Part shown: positions 36,237-44,300 of the stretch, piece after piece | How positions within the stretch are numbered: position 1 is the stretch's first letter | Layout of the letters: each line of letters begins with the position of its first letter | NCBI RefSeq assembly: GCF_001542775.1 | Contig: NZ_CP014145.1 | Coordinates: 2,976,001 to 3,040,000 of the forward strand | Origin: Microterricola viridarii | GTDB taxonomy: Bacteria; Actinomycetota; Actinomycetes; Actinomycetales; Microbacteriaceae | DNA length: 64,000 nt | Reading direction: 5' to 3' | The notes under the pieces: generated by a model | The model's database searches: none | Told to the model about the DNA's origin: nothing | The model's input: only the letters and a program-made list of their open reading frames with translations | Program-made: the position numbers and the translations under genes

Positions 36237-37259
36237 CTACTCGAAGCTGACGGCCTCATTCGCGGCGAAACGCACCCGCATGGTGTCGATCGCCGCCTGG
36301 TTCTCGTCGACCAGCACGAAGTTGCGGCCGAGCGCCGCGGCGACCGCGCCGGTGGTGCCGCTGCCGGCGAAGAAGTCCAGCACGGTGTCGCCCTCGCGGG
36401 AGGACGCCTGGATGATGCGGCGCAGGATGCCGGCCGGCTTCTGCGTCGGGTAGCCGGTCTTCTCCTTGCCGGTGGGAGAGACGATGGTGTGCCACCAGAC
36501 GTCGGTGGGCAGCTTGCCGCGCTCGGCCTTCTCCGGCGTGACCAGCCCCGGCGCCATGTATGGCTCCCGGTCGACGGTCGACGAGTCGAAGTAGTACGCG
36601 GCGGGGTTCTTCACGTAGACGAGGATCGTGTCGTGCTTGGTCGGCCAGCGGCTCTTCGACTTGGCGCCGTAGTCATAGGCCCAGATGATCTCGTTGAGGA
36701 AGCTGTCGCGGCCGAACAGGGCGTCGAGCAGCACCTTGGCGTAGTGCGCCTCGCGGTAGTCCAGGTGCAGGTACAGCGTGCCGTCATCTGCCAGCAGCCG
36801 CCAGGCCTCGATCAGGCGCGGCTCCAGGAACAGCCAGTAGTCCTCGAAGCGGTCGTCGTAGCGCATCAGGTCGCCGCGGATGCGCTCGTACAGCTGGCCC
36901 TTGAAGCCGCTGACCGTGCCCGCCGCGTGCCCGCCATCGGCATCCGGTTCGTGCCGAATGCTGGTGGACGTCGACCGGGTCTGAGCCCGCCCCGTGTTGA
37001 ACGGCGGGTCGAGGTAGATCAGGGTGAATGAGGCATCCTCGAAGCTCGAGAGCACGGTGAGGTTGTCGGCGTGGATGACGCGGCCGGTCGGTGCGATCGG
37101 CTCGGTCGGCTCGGTCGGCTCGGTCGGCTCGGTCGGCTCATCGGCCGGGGCGTCGTCACCCGGGCCGCTTTCAGCGGGCGTGTCTTCGGTCGGGGCGGGG
37201 AGGCCGGGGGGTGCGTCCGCCTCGCTGGCTGCGGTGGCCGGGGCGGCGTGATCGGGCAT
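36237..37259 (-). CDS. Solitary beta-class N6-adenine DNA methyltransferase
   Basis: 340 residues. Catalytic motif IV DPPF (in LTLIYLDPPFNTG) lies near residue 90 and SAM motif I (DFFAGSGTTG) near residue 310; this order is that of beta-class amino-methyltransferases such as CcrM and M.HinfI-like enzymes. The first 60 residues are acidic and Pro/Thr-rich, with a (TEP)n run coded by 9-bp repeats at 37098-37139. No restriction endonuclease gene lies nearby, so it looks like an orphan. A TAGACT box ends 6 nt before the ATG (leaderless pattern). Confidence 0.88.
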   Translation of the reverse strand: MPDHAAPATAASEADAPPGLPAPTEDTPAESGPGDDAPADEPTEPTEPTEPTEPIAPTGRVIHADNLTVLSSFEDASFTLIYLDPPFNTGRAQTRSTSTSIRHEPDADGGHAAGTVSGFKGQLYERIRGDLMRYDDRFEDYWLFLEPRLIEAWRLLADDGTLYLHLDYREAHYAKVLLDALFGRDSFLNEIIWAYDYGAKSKSRWPTKHDTILVYVKNPAAYYFDSSTVDREPYMAPGLVTPEKAERGKLPTDVWWHTIVSPTGKEKTGYPTQKPAGILRRIIQASSREGDTVLDFFAGSGTTGAVAAALGRNFVLVDENQAAIDTMRVRFAANEAVSFE

Positions 37260-37330
37260 CCGCCCAGTCTAGGCAACCCCGCCCGGCATCAGCCCGCGCG
37301 GTGGCCCGTCGCTCCGGCCGCGCGTGAGCG

Positions 37331-38266
37331 CTAGGCCGATTCCCGGCGGATGACGACGGCCGGCCCCGGCCGCTCGGCTCCGGGCTCCAGGCCGAGGGCG
37401 GTGCGCGCCGCCCGCCGCCCGAACGCGACGGTGTCGATCTCGACCGTGGTCAGCGACGGGCTGAACAGCTCCCCCTCCGCCGAGCCCCCGAAGCCGATGA
37501 CTGCCAGCTCGCCGGGAACGGCGATGCCCAGCCGTTGGGCGGCAGCGAGCACCCTCAGCGCACTCGCGTCGTCGAGGCCGGCGACCGCCGTGATGTCGGG
37601 GTGCGTCACCCGGAACGCGGCGAGGGCCGCGCTGTCGCCGTCGACGGCGCCCGACAGCTGCAGCAACGCCAGCGCGGGCAGCCCGGCAGCCGCGGCGGCC
37701 TGCCCCGCATAGCGGAAGCGCAGTTCTGCGAGGCGCGCCAGGCGGTCGTCCCGCCCGAGCGCCAGGGCGAGGTACCGGTGGCCCGCGCCGGCGAGGTGGC
37801 CGATCTGCACGGCACTGTGCGCGGCGAGGCCACTCTCCCAGCCGCCGTCGGCTGCGTCGTCGGAGACGTCGTAGTAGAGCCAGTCGATGTCGATCACGGC
37901 GCGCGGTGAGATCTGGGCGACGAGCCGCTCGACACTTCCCTCCCGCTCGCCGTAGCGCACGAGCAGCGTGTAGCCGAGGCCGTCGAGCTCCTGGTCGAGT
38001 CCATCGATGAAGTCGGCGAGCTGCGGCCCGCCATGTGGAAGCCTGGCCACGTGCAGCACGACGATGCGGGAGCTGCCCTCGCGCAGCGCCCGGGCGACGC
38101 CGTTTGGGACATACCCGAGCTTCTCCGCGGCCCGCTTGACCCGCTCGATCGTGGCGGGGGCGATGGTCTGCTGCGCGGTGCCGTTCAGCACGAAGCTGAC
38201 GGTGGCCGGGGAGACGCCGCTGGCCTGCGCGACGTCTTTCATCGTCACGCGCGCTCTCTCAGGCAT
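37331..38266 (-). CDS. LacI-family transcriptional regulator
   Basis: 311 residues. HTH TMKDVAQASGVSPATVSFVL with hinge VARALREGSSRIV; effector domain ends VPGELAVIGFGGSAEGELF, SPSLTTVEID. It is transcribed away from a zinc-type dehydrogenase, and a good palindromic operator lies between them, so it probably represses that gene and itself. The inducer, likely a polyol or sugar acid, is not evident. Confidence 0.87.
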   Translation of the reverse strand: MPERARVTMKDVAQASGVSPATVSFVLNGTAQQTIAPATIERVKRAAEKLGYVPNGVARALREGSSRIVVLHVARLPHGGPQLADFIDGLDQELDGLGYTLLVRYGEREGSVERLVAQISPRAVIDIDWLYYDVSDDAADGGWESGLAAHSAVQIGHLAGAGHRYLALALGRDDRLARLAELRFRYAGQAAAAAGLPALALLQLSGAVDGDSAALAAFRVTHPDITAVAGLDDASALRVLAAAQRLGIAVPGELAVIGFGGSAEGELFSPSLTTVEIDTVAFGRRAARTALGLEPGAERPGPAVVIRRESA

Positions 38267-38281
38267 CCGCCGCTCCGTTCC

Positions 38282-38328
38282 TAGACACTCTCTGGGCTCC
38301 AGCGTAGACTGAACTAATTCGATTTAGT
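38282..38328 (+). promoter_or_regulatory. Promoter and LacI-type operator before the dehydrogenase gene
   Basis: TAGACA (38282-38287), 17-bp spacer, TAGACT (38305-38310). The 16-bp near-palindrome ACTAATTCGATTTAGT (38313-38328) has CG at its centre and one mismatched pair, the classic LacI-family layout, and lies over the expected transcription start. It also sits about 47 bp from the divergent repressor gene. Confidence 0.75.
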
Positions 38329-38378
38329 AGCGCTGGTGCTGCCTGCGGGCCGGCACTCGCCAGAGAGAGGAAGCCAGC

Positions 38379-39398
38379 ATGAAGGCGGTTATGGTGACGG
38401 GGCCAGGGGTCAACGAGTTCGTCGAGGTCGAGCACCCGGGCGTCGGTCCGAACGACGTGCTGGTCAAGGTTCGCGCGTGCGGCATCTGCGGGTCCGATCA
38501 CATGTACACGATGTACGGCGGAATCCCGCCCCGCCAGGGGGCGACACCGCTCGGCCACGAGCCGGCCGGCGAGGTCATCGAGATCGGTGCGAACGTGCGC
38601 GATGTCGCCGTCGGCGACCACGTCGTGACGAACCCGATGGCCGCAGCAGACGGCATCACCGGCAGCGGCGGCGCCCAGGGCGCCCTCTCCGGCTACCTCG
38701 TGCTCATTGACGCCGTCGCCGGCACCCACTACCGCGTGATCCCGAAGGACATCCCGTTCGAGGTGGCCGCGCTCAACGAGCCGATGGCCGTCGCCCGGCA
38801 CGCCGTCAACCGCTCCGGCGCCGCCGCCGGCGAGAAGGCGGTCGTCTTCGGCGCCGGCCCGATCGGCCTCGGCGCGCTGCTCAGCCTGAAGGCCAAGGGG
38901 GTCGCGCACGTCGTCGTCATCGACGTGCTGCCCACCCGCCTCGCGAAGGCACTGCAGGTGGGCGCGGATGCCGTCATCAACTCGCTCGAGGAGGACGTCT
39001 CCGCCCGCCTGATCGAGCTGCACGGTGCGGCCGCCCCGGTCGTCGGCGTGCGCACCACCCGGCCGAACACCGACGTCTACATCGATGCCGCCGGCGTCGC
39101 CGCCGTGCCGACCACCGTCTTTGGAATCGTCAAGCAGGGCGCGCGCCTCGTCATCCCGGCCGTGCACAAGAAGCCGGTCGAGGTGGACTTCGGCGCGCTA
39201 CTGACCACCGAGATCTCCATCATCATGTCGATGGGCTACCCCACCGAGATCTTCGAGGTCACCGACGACATCATCGCCAACTGGCAGAAGTACCAGCTGA
39301 TCATCAGCGACCGTTTCGACGGCGCCGACGCCCTGCAGGCGCTGGAGCTGGCGGCGACGCCCGGTGCGGCCGACAAGGTGATGGTCACCTTCGACTAG
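38379..39398 (+). CDS. Zinc-dependent MDR dehydrogenase lacking the structural zinc site
   Basis: 339 residues. Catalytic zinc region ACGICGSDH (Cys37, Asp40, His41) and GHE (His60, Glu61); Rossmann motif VFGAGPIGLGALLSL. In most polyol/threonine dehydrogenases of this family a four-Cys lobe follows near residues 90-110; here that loop (NPMAAADGITGSGGAQGAL) has no Cys, so the structural zinc is lost. It likely oxidises a polyol or sugar alcohol with NAD. AGAGAGGAAG precedes the ATG. Confidence 0.85.
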   Translation: MKAVMVTGPGVNEFVEVEHPGVGPNDVLVKVRACGICGSDHMYTMYGGIPPRQGATPLGHEPAGEVIEIGANVRDVAVGDHVVTNPMAAADGITGSGGAQGALSGYLVLIDAVAGTHYRVIPKDIPFEVAALNEPMAVARHAVNRSGAAAGEKAVVFGAGPIGLGALLSLKAKGVAHVVVIDVLPTRLAKALQVGADAVINSLEEDVSARLIELHGAAAPVVGVRTTRPNTDVYIDAAGVAAVPTTVFGIVKQGARLVIPAVHKKPVEVDFGALLTTEISIIMSMGYPTEIFEVTDDIIANWQKYQLIISDRFDGADALQALELAATPGAADKVMVTFD

Positions 39399-39434
39399 CG
39401 CGGGCCAGCTCGGCCAGCGGGGCCGGCCGGGTTC

Positions 39435-40643
39435 TCACCCGGGCGGTCGCGCGCTGCTGCGGTCGGGCGCACTGGCATCCGCGCGCCGGCGCCGCTCGCC
39501 GAGCTCGGTCGAGGCCACGATGTAGGCCAGAACCGCGACGGTGCAGTAGATCACGGATGCCGCCGGTAGCAGCGTCGCGGCGACTCCGAGCAGCGCGGTG
39601 AGCGCCAGCGCGGGCAGCGCCCAGCGCAGCACCCCGCGCACCGGGCGGCCGAAGCGCAGCGACACCGCCGCGTTGCACAGGTAGAACACGGCGATGCCGC
39701 CCCAGAGCGACACCGCGGAGGCGAGCGGCAGCGCCTCCTCCGGGTGTTGGATCGCGGCGCCGATCGCGCCGGAGATCGCGGTGACACCGGCGACGATGAG
39801 GAACGGCAGGAACGCGGCGGTGTCGCGGATCGCCCGGTAGTCACCGGCCGCGTGCAGCGCCTCGAGGCCGTCGCGCATGGCATCCGTGCCGTAGAGAAAG
39901 AACGACCAGGCCAACAGGGCGATCGCGGCGAGCGCCGCCGCCGCAACCAGGCCGGCCTGCGGGTTCCACGTGGCGCTGAGCACGACGACGATGGAGAGCA
40001 CCGACTCGCCGAAGACGATGACCACGAGCAGGCCGAAGCGCTCGGCGAGGTGCTCGACGTTCAGCCGCGCGAGCACCCGATCCGACCAGCGGGCGCCGGT
40101 GGCGATGAGGAGCACGACCTCGAGCAGGATCGCGGCCGCCCAAAGCGCGAAGCTCCACGGCGCGGGCAGCCAGATCGAGACGAACCAGAGCAGCGCGGTC
40201 AGGCCGTTGTAGGCGAGCAGTCGCAGCCGCGACGCGGTGCCTGCAGCCCAGGACTGCCATCCCCACAGGGCGAGCAGGATGAGCCGGAGCGCCGCGTTGC
40301 CGGCCGCAAACAGCCAGGCGCGCTCCCCCGTCGCCTCCGGGGCGGCGACAGCGATCGCGCCGAGCGCGAACATCGCAGTGAGCATCACACCGGCCAGCTG
40401 GCGTCGGCTGAGCCACGGCATCACGTTGACGGCGAAAGTCAGGTTCACCCACGACCACCACACCGAGGCGAACAGCGCCAGGAAGGTGAGCAGGCTCGCC
40501 ATGCTCGGGTGCTCGTGCAGGCCGTGCGCCAGCTGGCCGACGAGCGCGACGAAGATCAGGTCGAAGAACAGCTCCATCCAGTGCGCGCGGGACGGGTCGC
40601 GGTCGGACGCCTGCCTTCGCGCCTGCGTCGGTTCAGCACTCAC
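39435..40643 (-). CDS. Low-temperature-requirement A (LtrA)-like membrane protein
   Basis: 402 residues, about ten membrane segments. The LtrA hallmark WMELFFDLIFVALVGQLAH lies near residue 20, with ERFGLLVVIVFGESVL in the middle. Function is unknown; the name comes from a Listeria cold-growth phenotype. The GTG after GGGAGGTG is preferred; an ATG 48 codons upstream would add a Pro/Arg-rich stretch of doubtful reality. Confidence 0.82.
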   Translation of the reverse strand: MSAEPTQARRQASDRDPSRAHWMELFFDLIFVALVGQLAHGLHEHPSMASLLTFLALFASVWWSWVNLTFAVNVMPWLSRRQLAGVMLTAMFALGAIAVAAPEATGERAWLFAAGNAALRLILLALWGWQSWAAGTASRLRLLAYNGLTALLWFVSIWLPAPWSFALWAAAILLEVVLLIATGARWSDRVLARLNVEHLAERFGLLVVIVFGESVLSIVVVLSATWNPQAGLVAAAALAAIALLAWSFFLYGTDAMRDGLEALHAAGDYRAIRDTAAFLPFLIVAGVTAISGAIGAAIQHPEEALPLASAVSLWGGIAVFYLCNAAVSLRFGRPVRGVLRWALPALALTALLGVAATLLPAASVIYCTVAVLAYIVASTELGERRRRADASAPDRSSARPPG

Positions 40644-40804
40644 AGGCACCTCCCTCGCGAGGGCGACAGTACTCCGAATCGGTGCCGCCCGCGATGGTCG
40701 GGCGGGGCCCGGCACCTGCACAGCTTTCTCCGGCGGCGGATTGCTACTCTGGCGGCGCCCTACCCCACCCGCACGTCTCGTGCGCAACCCTGAGGAGACT
40801 CTCT

Positions 40805-41146
40805 GTGAACTGCCCCCTCGACAATGCCCCGCTCGTGATGAGCGAGCGCTCCGGCATCGAAATCGACTACTGCCCGCAGTGCCGCGGCGTGTGGCTTGAC
40901 CGTGGCGAGCTCGACAAGATCATCGAGCGCTCCTTCGGCGCCCAGCCGGCCGCGCAGGCACCTGTGCAGCAGGCATCTGTGCAGCAGGTGCCCGTGCAGC
41001 AGGCCCCGGTTCAGCAGGCACCGCAGCAGGGCTACCCGGCGCAGCAGCAGGGCTTCAACGCGCGCGACCTCTTCGGCGGCCAGAGCACGGACTCCTACGG
41101 GCGCAAGCGCAAGAAGGAGAGCTGGCTGAGCGAGCTCTTCGACTAG
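40805..41146 (+). CDS. TFIIB-type zinc-ribbon protein with Gln-rich tail
   Basis: 113 residues. A zf-TFIIB ribbon occupies residues 1-45: NCPLDNAPLV, YCPQCRGVWLDRGEL (Cys3, Cys24, Cys27 visible). Residues about 50-80 are a Gln/Pro/Val repeat (APVQQ-type, 15-bp DNA unit). The end is basic then WLSELFD. GAGGAG precedes the GTG start. Role unknown; such proteins are widespread small cytosolic zinc-ribbons. Confidence 0.78.
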   Translation: MNCPLDNAPLVMSERSGIEIDYCPQCRGVWLDRGELDKIIERSFGAQPAAQAPVQQASVQQVPVQQAPVQQAPQQGYPAQQQGFNARDLFGGQSTDSYGRKRKKESWLSELFD

Positions 41147-41160
41147 GTCGCCACAGTGCG

Positions 41161-41230
41161 AGGCCCGGTTTCTCGCGGGAAGCCGGGCCTCGATACGGCC
41201 CTGGCGGGCCTAGTCGACCAGCGGGACGGC
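41161..41230. repeat. Dispersed repeat with hairpin after the zinc-ribbon gene
   Basis: AGGCCCGG...CCGGGCCT forms an 8-bp stem (41160s-41190), directly followed by CTCGATACGGCCCTGGCGGG and CTAGTCGACCAGCGGGACGG. The second part is the CGATACGGCC...GTCGACCAGCGG module also found near 22.3 kb and 63 kb. It fills the gap between convergent genes and may terminate both. Confidence 0.65.
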
Positions 41231-41239
41231 CGGCATCCG

Positions 41240-42289
41240 CTACGGGACGCGCTGCAGCCAGGCCTCCGTGCCGAACTTGCTCGCAACGAGCTCCTCGGCG
41301 GCGGCGTACTCGGCCTCGGTAAGCTCACCCGGCGTCGCGCCGTAGAGCCCGGCGAAGGTCGCCTTCATACGCTCGATGATCTCCTCGCGGCTGAGCCCGG
41401 TCTGGCTGCGCAGCGGGTCGACCCGCTTGGCGGCGCTGGCGATGCCCTTGTCGCTGATCTTCTCGCGGCCGATGCGCAGCACCTGCGTCATCACATCGCC
41501 GTCCATGTCGTAGCTCATGGTCACGTGGTGCAGCACGCCGCCGTTGCCGAGCCGCTTCTGCGCGGCCCCGCCAATCTTGCCCTTGGGGCTGGTGATGTCG
41601 TTGAGCGGCTGGTAGCTGGCCTCGATGCCGAGCGACTGCAGCGCCTGCAGCACCCAGGCGTCGAGGAAGGCGTAGGAGTCGGCGAAGCTCATACCACCGA
41701 CGAGGGCGGCCGGCACGTAGAGCGAGTAGGTGATGATGGCGCCCTTCTCCATCATCATGGCGCCGCCGCCGGAGATGCGGCGGACGACCTCGTAGCCGTG
41801 GGCGGCCGCGCCCTCCGGGTCGACCTCGTTCTTCAGCGACTGGAAGCTGCCGATGACGACGGCGGACTCGTCCCACTCCCAGATGCGCAGCAGCGGGCCG
41901 CGCACGCCGTCGCCGACCTCGGTGGCGAGTACCTCGTCGAGGGCCAGGTGCATGGCCGGCGAGACGGCCTTGTGGTGCACGATCTGCCAGTCGTAGTCGT
42001 GCCAGCTGGTGGCCGCCGACAGCGCCCGGCGGATCGCCACGGCGACGCCCTCGGCCGAGAAACCGAGCAGCACGGCATCCGCCGGCAGCGACTGCTTCAC
42101 GGCGGCGGCGTAGCTGGCGGCGTCGGCGTTGGCTGACATGCCCTCGATCGCGGCATTGATGTCGTCGATGGCCGTGTCGGGCTCGAGGAAGAAGTCGCCA
42201 GCGAGCCGGAACCCGCTGATCGCGCCCTCCGCCACCTCGAAGTCAACGACGACAAGCTTGCCGCCCGGAACCTTGTATTCACCATGCAC
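41240..42289 (-). CDS. lplA: Lipoate-protein ligase A, with N-terminal accessory domain
   Basis: 349 residues. Residues 1-90 resemble the small lipoate-ligase accessory domain (GKLVVVDFEVAEGAISGFRL, GDFFLEPD). The catalytic part begins near residue 95 (DWQIVHHKAVSPAMHLALDE) and has the lipoyl-AMP loop RRISGGGAMMMEKGAIITYSL and KIGGAAQKR. It attaches free lipoate to 2-oxoacid dehydrogenases and GcvH. In E. coli LplA the small domain is C-terminal; here it is N-terminal, an order seen in other actinobacteria. A TAGGCT box ends 6 nt before this GTG start. Confidence 0.88.
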   Translation of the reverse strand: MHGEYKVPGGKLVVVDFEVAEGAISGFRLAGDFFLEPDTAIDDINAAIEGMSANADAASYAAAVKQSLPADAVLLGFSAEGVAVAIRRALSAATSWHDYDWQIVHHKAVSPAMHLALDEVLATEVGDGVRGPLLRIWEWDESAVVIGSFQSLKNEVDPEGAAAHGYEVVRRISGGGAMMMEKGAIITYSLYVPAALVGGMSFADSYAFLDAWVLQALQSLGIEASYQPLNDITSPKGKIGGAAQKRLGNGGVLHHVTMSYDMDGDVMTQVLRIGREKISDKGIASAAKRVDPLRSQTGLSREEIIERMKATFAGLYGATPGELTEAEYAAAEELVASKFGTEAWLQRVP

Positions 42290-42309
42290 GGATTCAGCCT
42301 ACGGCTGCG

Positions 42310-42690
42310 GATGCCTCGGGCGGCAGTTTCCGCGGATCCGCTCGCGGCTTCGGTCGCAAGCTCCCTCGAGCCAACGGGCGTTCTCCCGTTGCTCGAGTAG
42401 AGAGTTTTCGCCCCTCTCCCGTTGGCTCGAGGGAGCGGGAGTGGGGAGAGAGCACGCGTTGGCTCGAGGGAGCGCCAGCGACCGAAGCCGGGATTTCGAC
42501 AAGCTCAATCAACGGGAGTGGGGAGAAAACACACGCTGGCTCGAGGGAGCGCCAGCGACCGAAGCCAGGATTTCGACAAGCTCAATCAGCGGGAGTGGGG
42601 AGAGAACACCCGTTGGCTTGAGGGAGCGCCAGCGACCGAAGCCAACACGCGGGAACGGGTTTCGACAGGCTCAACCAGCGGGACGGCGGT
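42310..42690. repeat. 77-bp tandem repeats and dispersed repeat modules
   Basis: Fills the 410-bp gap between two genes. From 42437 a 77-bp unit is repeated: 42437-42513, 42514-42590, and a longer third unit from 42591. Each unit holds GGGAGTGGGGAGA, GGCTCGAGGGAGCGCCAGCG, ACCGAAGCC and TTTCGACAAGCTCAATCA. The upstream 42310-42436 has an inverted partial copy. The same modules recur in the array near the right end. I see no gene in it. Confidence 0.85.
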
Positions 42691-42699
42691 GTCAGCGGG

Positions 42700-43593
42700 T
42701 TACGGGCGCTGCGGCATCCGCTCGTTGAGCCAGGAGATCGTGTCGGCCATGACCTCGGCCCGGTTGATCTCGTTGAAGACCTCGTGCCGGGCCCCCGGGT
42801 AGACGATGAGCGTGACATCGCTGAGGCCGGAGCGGTGGCGGTACGCCTCCACCAGCTTGAGCGCGCTCTTCTCGGCGCCGAGCGAGTCGTCTCCGCCGAC
42901 CTGCACGAGCAGCGGCAGGTCTGCGGGGAGGTCGCGGGCGGGCCGGCCGAGCAGGCGCAGCGCGTCGATCGGGCCGAACAGCTTCAGGATCGGCTTCGTC
43001 GTGGTGAGCGGGTCTGAGAGGAACGCGGTGTGCACGGCGGGGTCGCGGCTCAGCCACTCGACGCCGGTGTTGCCGAGGTGCTTGTGCCGGCGGTTCAGGT
43101 CGCCGCTCTCCATCGAGCCGACCATGCGGTAGGCCGTGCCGGTCAGGATGACGGCGTCGTACTCGGCGGCGTGCTTGTTCACGATGATCTGCGCCATCAG
43201 CGAGCCCCAGGAGTGGCCGAGCAGCACGAGGGGCAGGCCGGGGTGTGCGGAACGCGCCTCGGCGGCGATGATGCCGCTGAACTGGTGCAGGGCCTTGATC
43301 GTGGCGGGCAACCCGCCCGGGCCGAGCCGGCCCATGCGGTCGAGGTCTCCGCCGTGCTGCTCGAAGCCGGTGCGGCCGTGGCCGCGGTGGTCGTCGGCGT
43401 AGACCGAGTAGCCGGCCTTGTTCAGCTCGCCGACCAGTTCGAGGTAGCGCAGCGCGTGCTCGCCGACGCCGTGCGCCAGCTGGATGACGGCGCGCGGCTG
43501 CTCGACCGGCCAGGAGTAGTAGTGGATGCGCACCCCGTGCTCATCGGTGAAGGTGCGGCTCTGGATCTCGACGTCACTGCTCGGCGTGGGCAT
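42700..43593 (-). CDS. Alpha/beta hydrolase (monoacylglycerol-lipase type)
   Basis: 297 residues. Serine-hydrolase nucleophile in GHSWGS (about residue 133), Asp in GGDDSLG (about 240) and His in GARHEVFNE (about 273); oxyanion region AHGVGEH. The pattern matches the monoglyceride-lipase/lysophospholipase group (Hydrolase_4). A CAGAAT box ends 6 nt before the ATG, setting the start; the frame extends further into repeat DNA upstream, which I excluded. Confidence 0.85.
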   Translation of the reverse strand: MPTPSSDVEIQSRTFTDEHGVRIHYYSWPVEQPRAVIQLAHGVGEHALRYLELVGELNKAGYSVYADDHRGHGRTGFEQHGGDLDRMGRLGPGGLPATIKALHQFSGIIAAEARSAHPGLPLVLLGHSWGSLMAQIIVNKHAAEYDAVILTGTAYRMVGSMESGDLNRRHKHLGNTGVEWLSRDPAVHTAFLSDPLTTTKPILKLFGPIDALRLLGRPARDLPADLPLLVQVGGDDSLGAEKSALKLVEAYRHRSGLSDVTLIVYPGARHEVFNEINRAEVMADTISWLNERMPQRP

Positions 43594-43716
43594 GCCGCCA
43601 TTCTGACAGTCGCGTGCCGCCAGCGCGACGCGCAGCGTCGCGAAAGGCGGAAGCCCATCCCACGGAGAACTGCAATACCGCCGCCGATGCTTGCCGGGTT
43701 GCGGCGCTGCGCAGGG

Positions 43717-43812
43717 TTTCGACAGGCTCAACCAGCGGGGTTTCGACGGGCTCAACCAGCGGGGTTTCGACAGGCTCGACCAGCGGGGTTTCGACGAGCT
43801 CGACCAACGGGA
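43717..43812. repeat. 24-bp tandem repeat, four copies
   Basis: Unit TTTCGACRGGCTCRACCAGC plus GGGG, copies starting at 43717, 43741, 43765 and 43789 with one to three changes each. Being a multiple of 3 it yields repeated peptides (VSTGSTSG) in shadow frames on either strand. It lies between the divergent lipase and MarR genes. Same module as in the 53.9-kb, 42.5-kb and 62.9-kb repeats. Confidence 0.9.
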
Positions 43813-43842
43813 CGGGCGACGCGCCCGGCCTCCGATATTTAC

Positions 43843-43868
43843 TTAGCAATGCTAATGAGCTATGCTAA
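43843..43868 (+). promoter_or_regulatory. MarR operator and promoter box
   Basis: TTAGC-AAT-GCTAA (43843-43855) is a perfect inverted repeat, followed by AGCTATGCTAA (43858-43868), a near repeat of its right half. The TATGCT within (43861-43866) fits a -10 box 8 nt before the GTG start. Autorepression of the marR-MFS operon is inferred. Confidence 0.7.
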
Positions 43869-43874
43869 CTATTC

Positions 43875-44300
43875 GTGGCCAAGTCGATTGCAGAGCAGAG
43901 CTCAGATGTCCGCATGGCCACGCTTCGGCTCGCCAGGCGACTGCGCGCCGAGAAGTCCGACGACGACCTCAGCGACGGCCAGTTCTCTGTGCTCGCGGCG
44001 CTGTACGTCCACGGGCCGCACACGCTCGGCGCCCTCGCCGAGCGTGAGCACATCTCGCCACCGTCGATGAACCGCACCGTCAACTGCCTCGAGGGTCTGG
44101 GCTACCTCGCCCGCGAGGCTGATGCCGATGACCGCCGCAAGGTGAACATCAGCCTGACCGAGGCCGGCACCACCACCGTCGACGAAACCGTCAAGAAACG
44201 CGACCGCTGGCTCACCCGCCAAATGCGGGAGCTCAGCAGCGAAGAGCGGGCCACCCTGGCATCCGCCGCCGAAATCCTCAGGAGATTAGCCACCCAGTGA
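43875..44300 (+). CDS. MarR-family regulator of the adjacent MFS gene
   Basis: 141 residues. LSDGQFSVLAALYVHGPHTLGALAEREHISPPSMNRTVNCLEGLGYLAREADADDRRKVNISLT (spread over residues 33-95) is a typical winged helix. No ribosome-binding site; the start follows the promoter box closely. The next gene's GTG overlaps its stop, so repressor and transporter are made together, the common layout of drug-responsive marR-efflux pairs. Confidence 0.88.
   Translation: MAKSIAEQSSDVRMATLRLARRLRAEKSDDDLSDGQFSVLAALYVHGPHTLGALAEREHISPPSMNRTVNCLEGLGYLAREADADDRRKVNISLTEAGTTTVDETVKKRDRWLTRQMRELSSEERATLASAAEILRRLATQ

Noticed and set aside
37098..37139. 9-bp repeats in the methyltransferase gene as an ON/OFF switch
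   Set aside because: Gain or loss of 9 bp keeps the reading frame, so it can change only tail length.
42437..42690. Tandem repeats that might suggest a CRISPR array
   Set aside because: The 77-bp units are contiguous repeats with no unique spacers, and no cas gene is present. The same holds for the 24-bp and 169-bp arrays.
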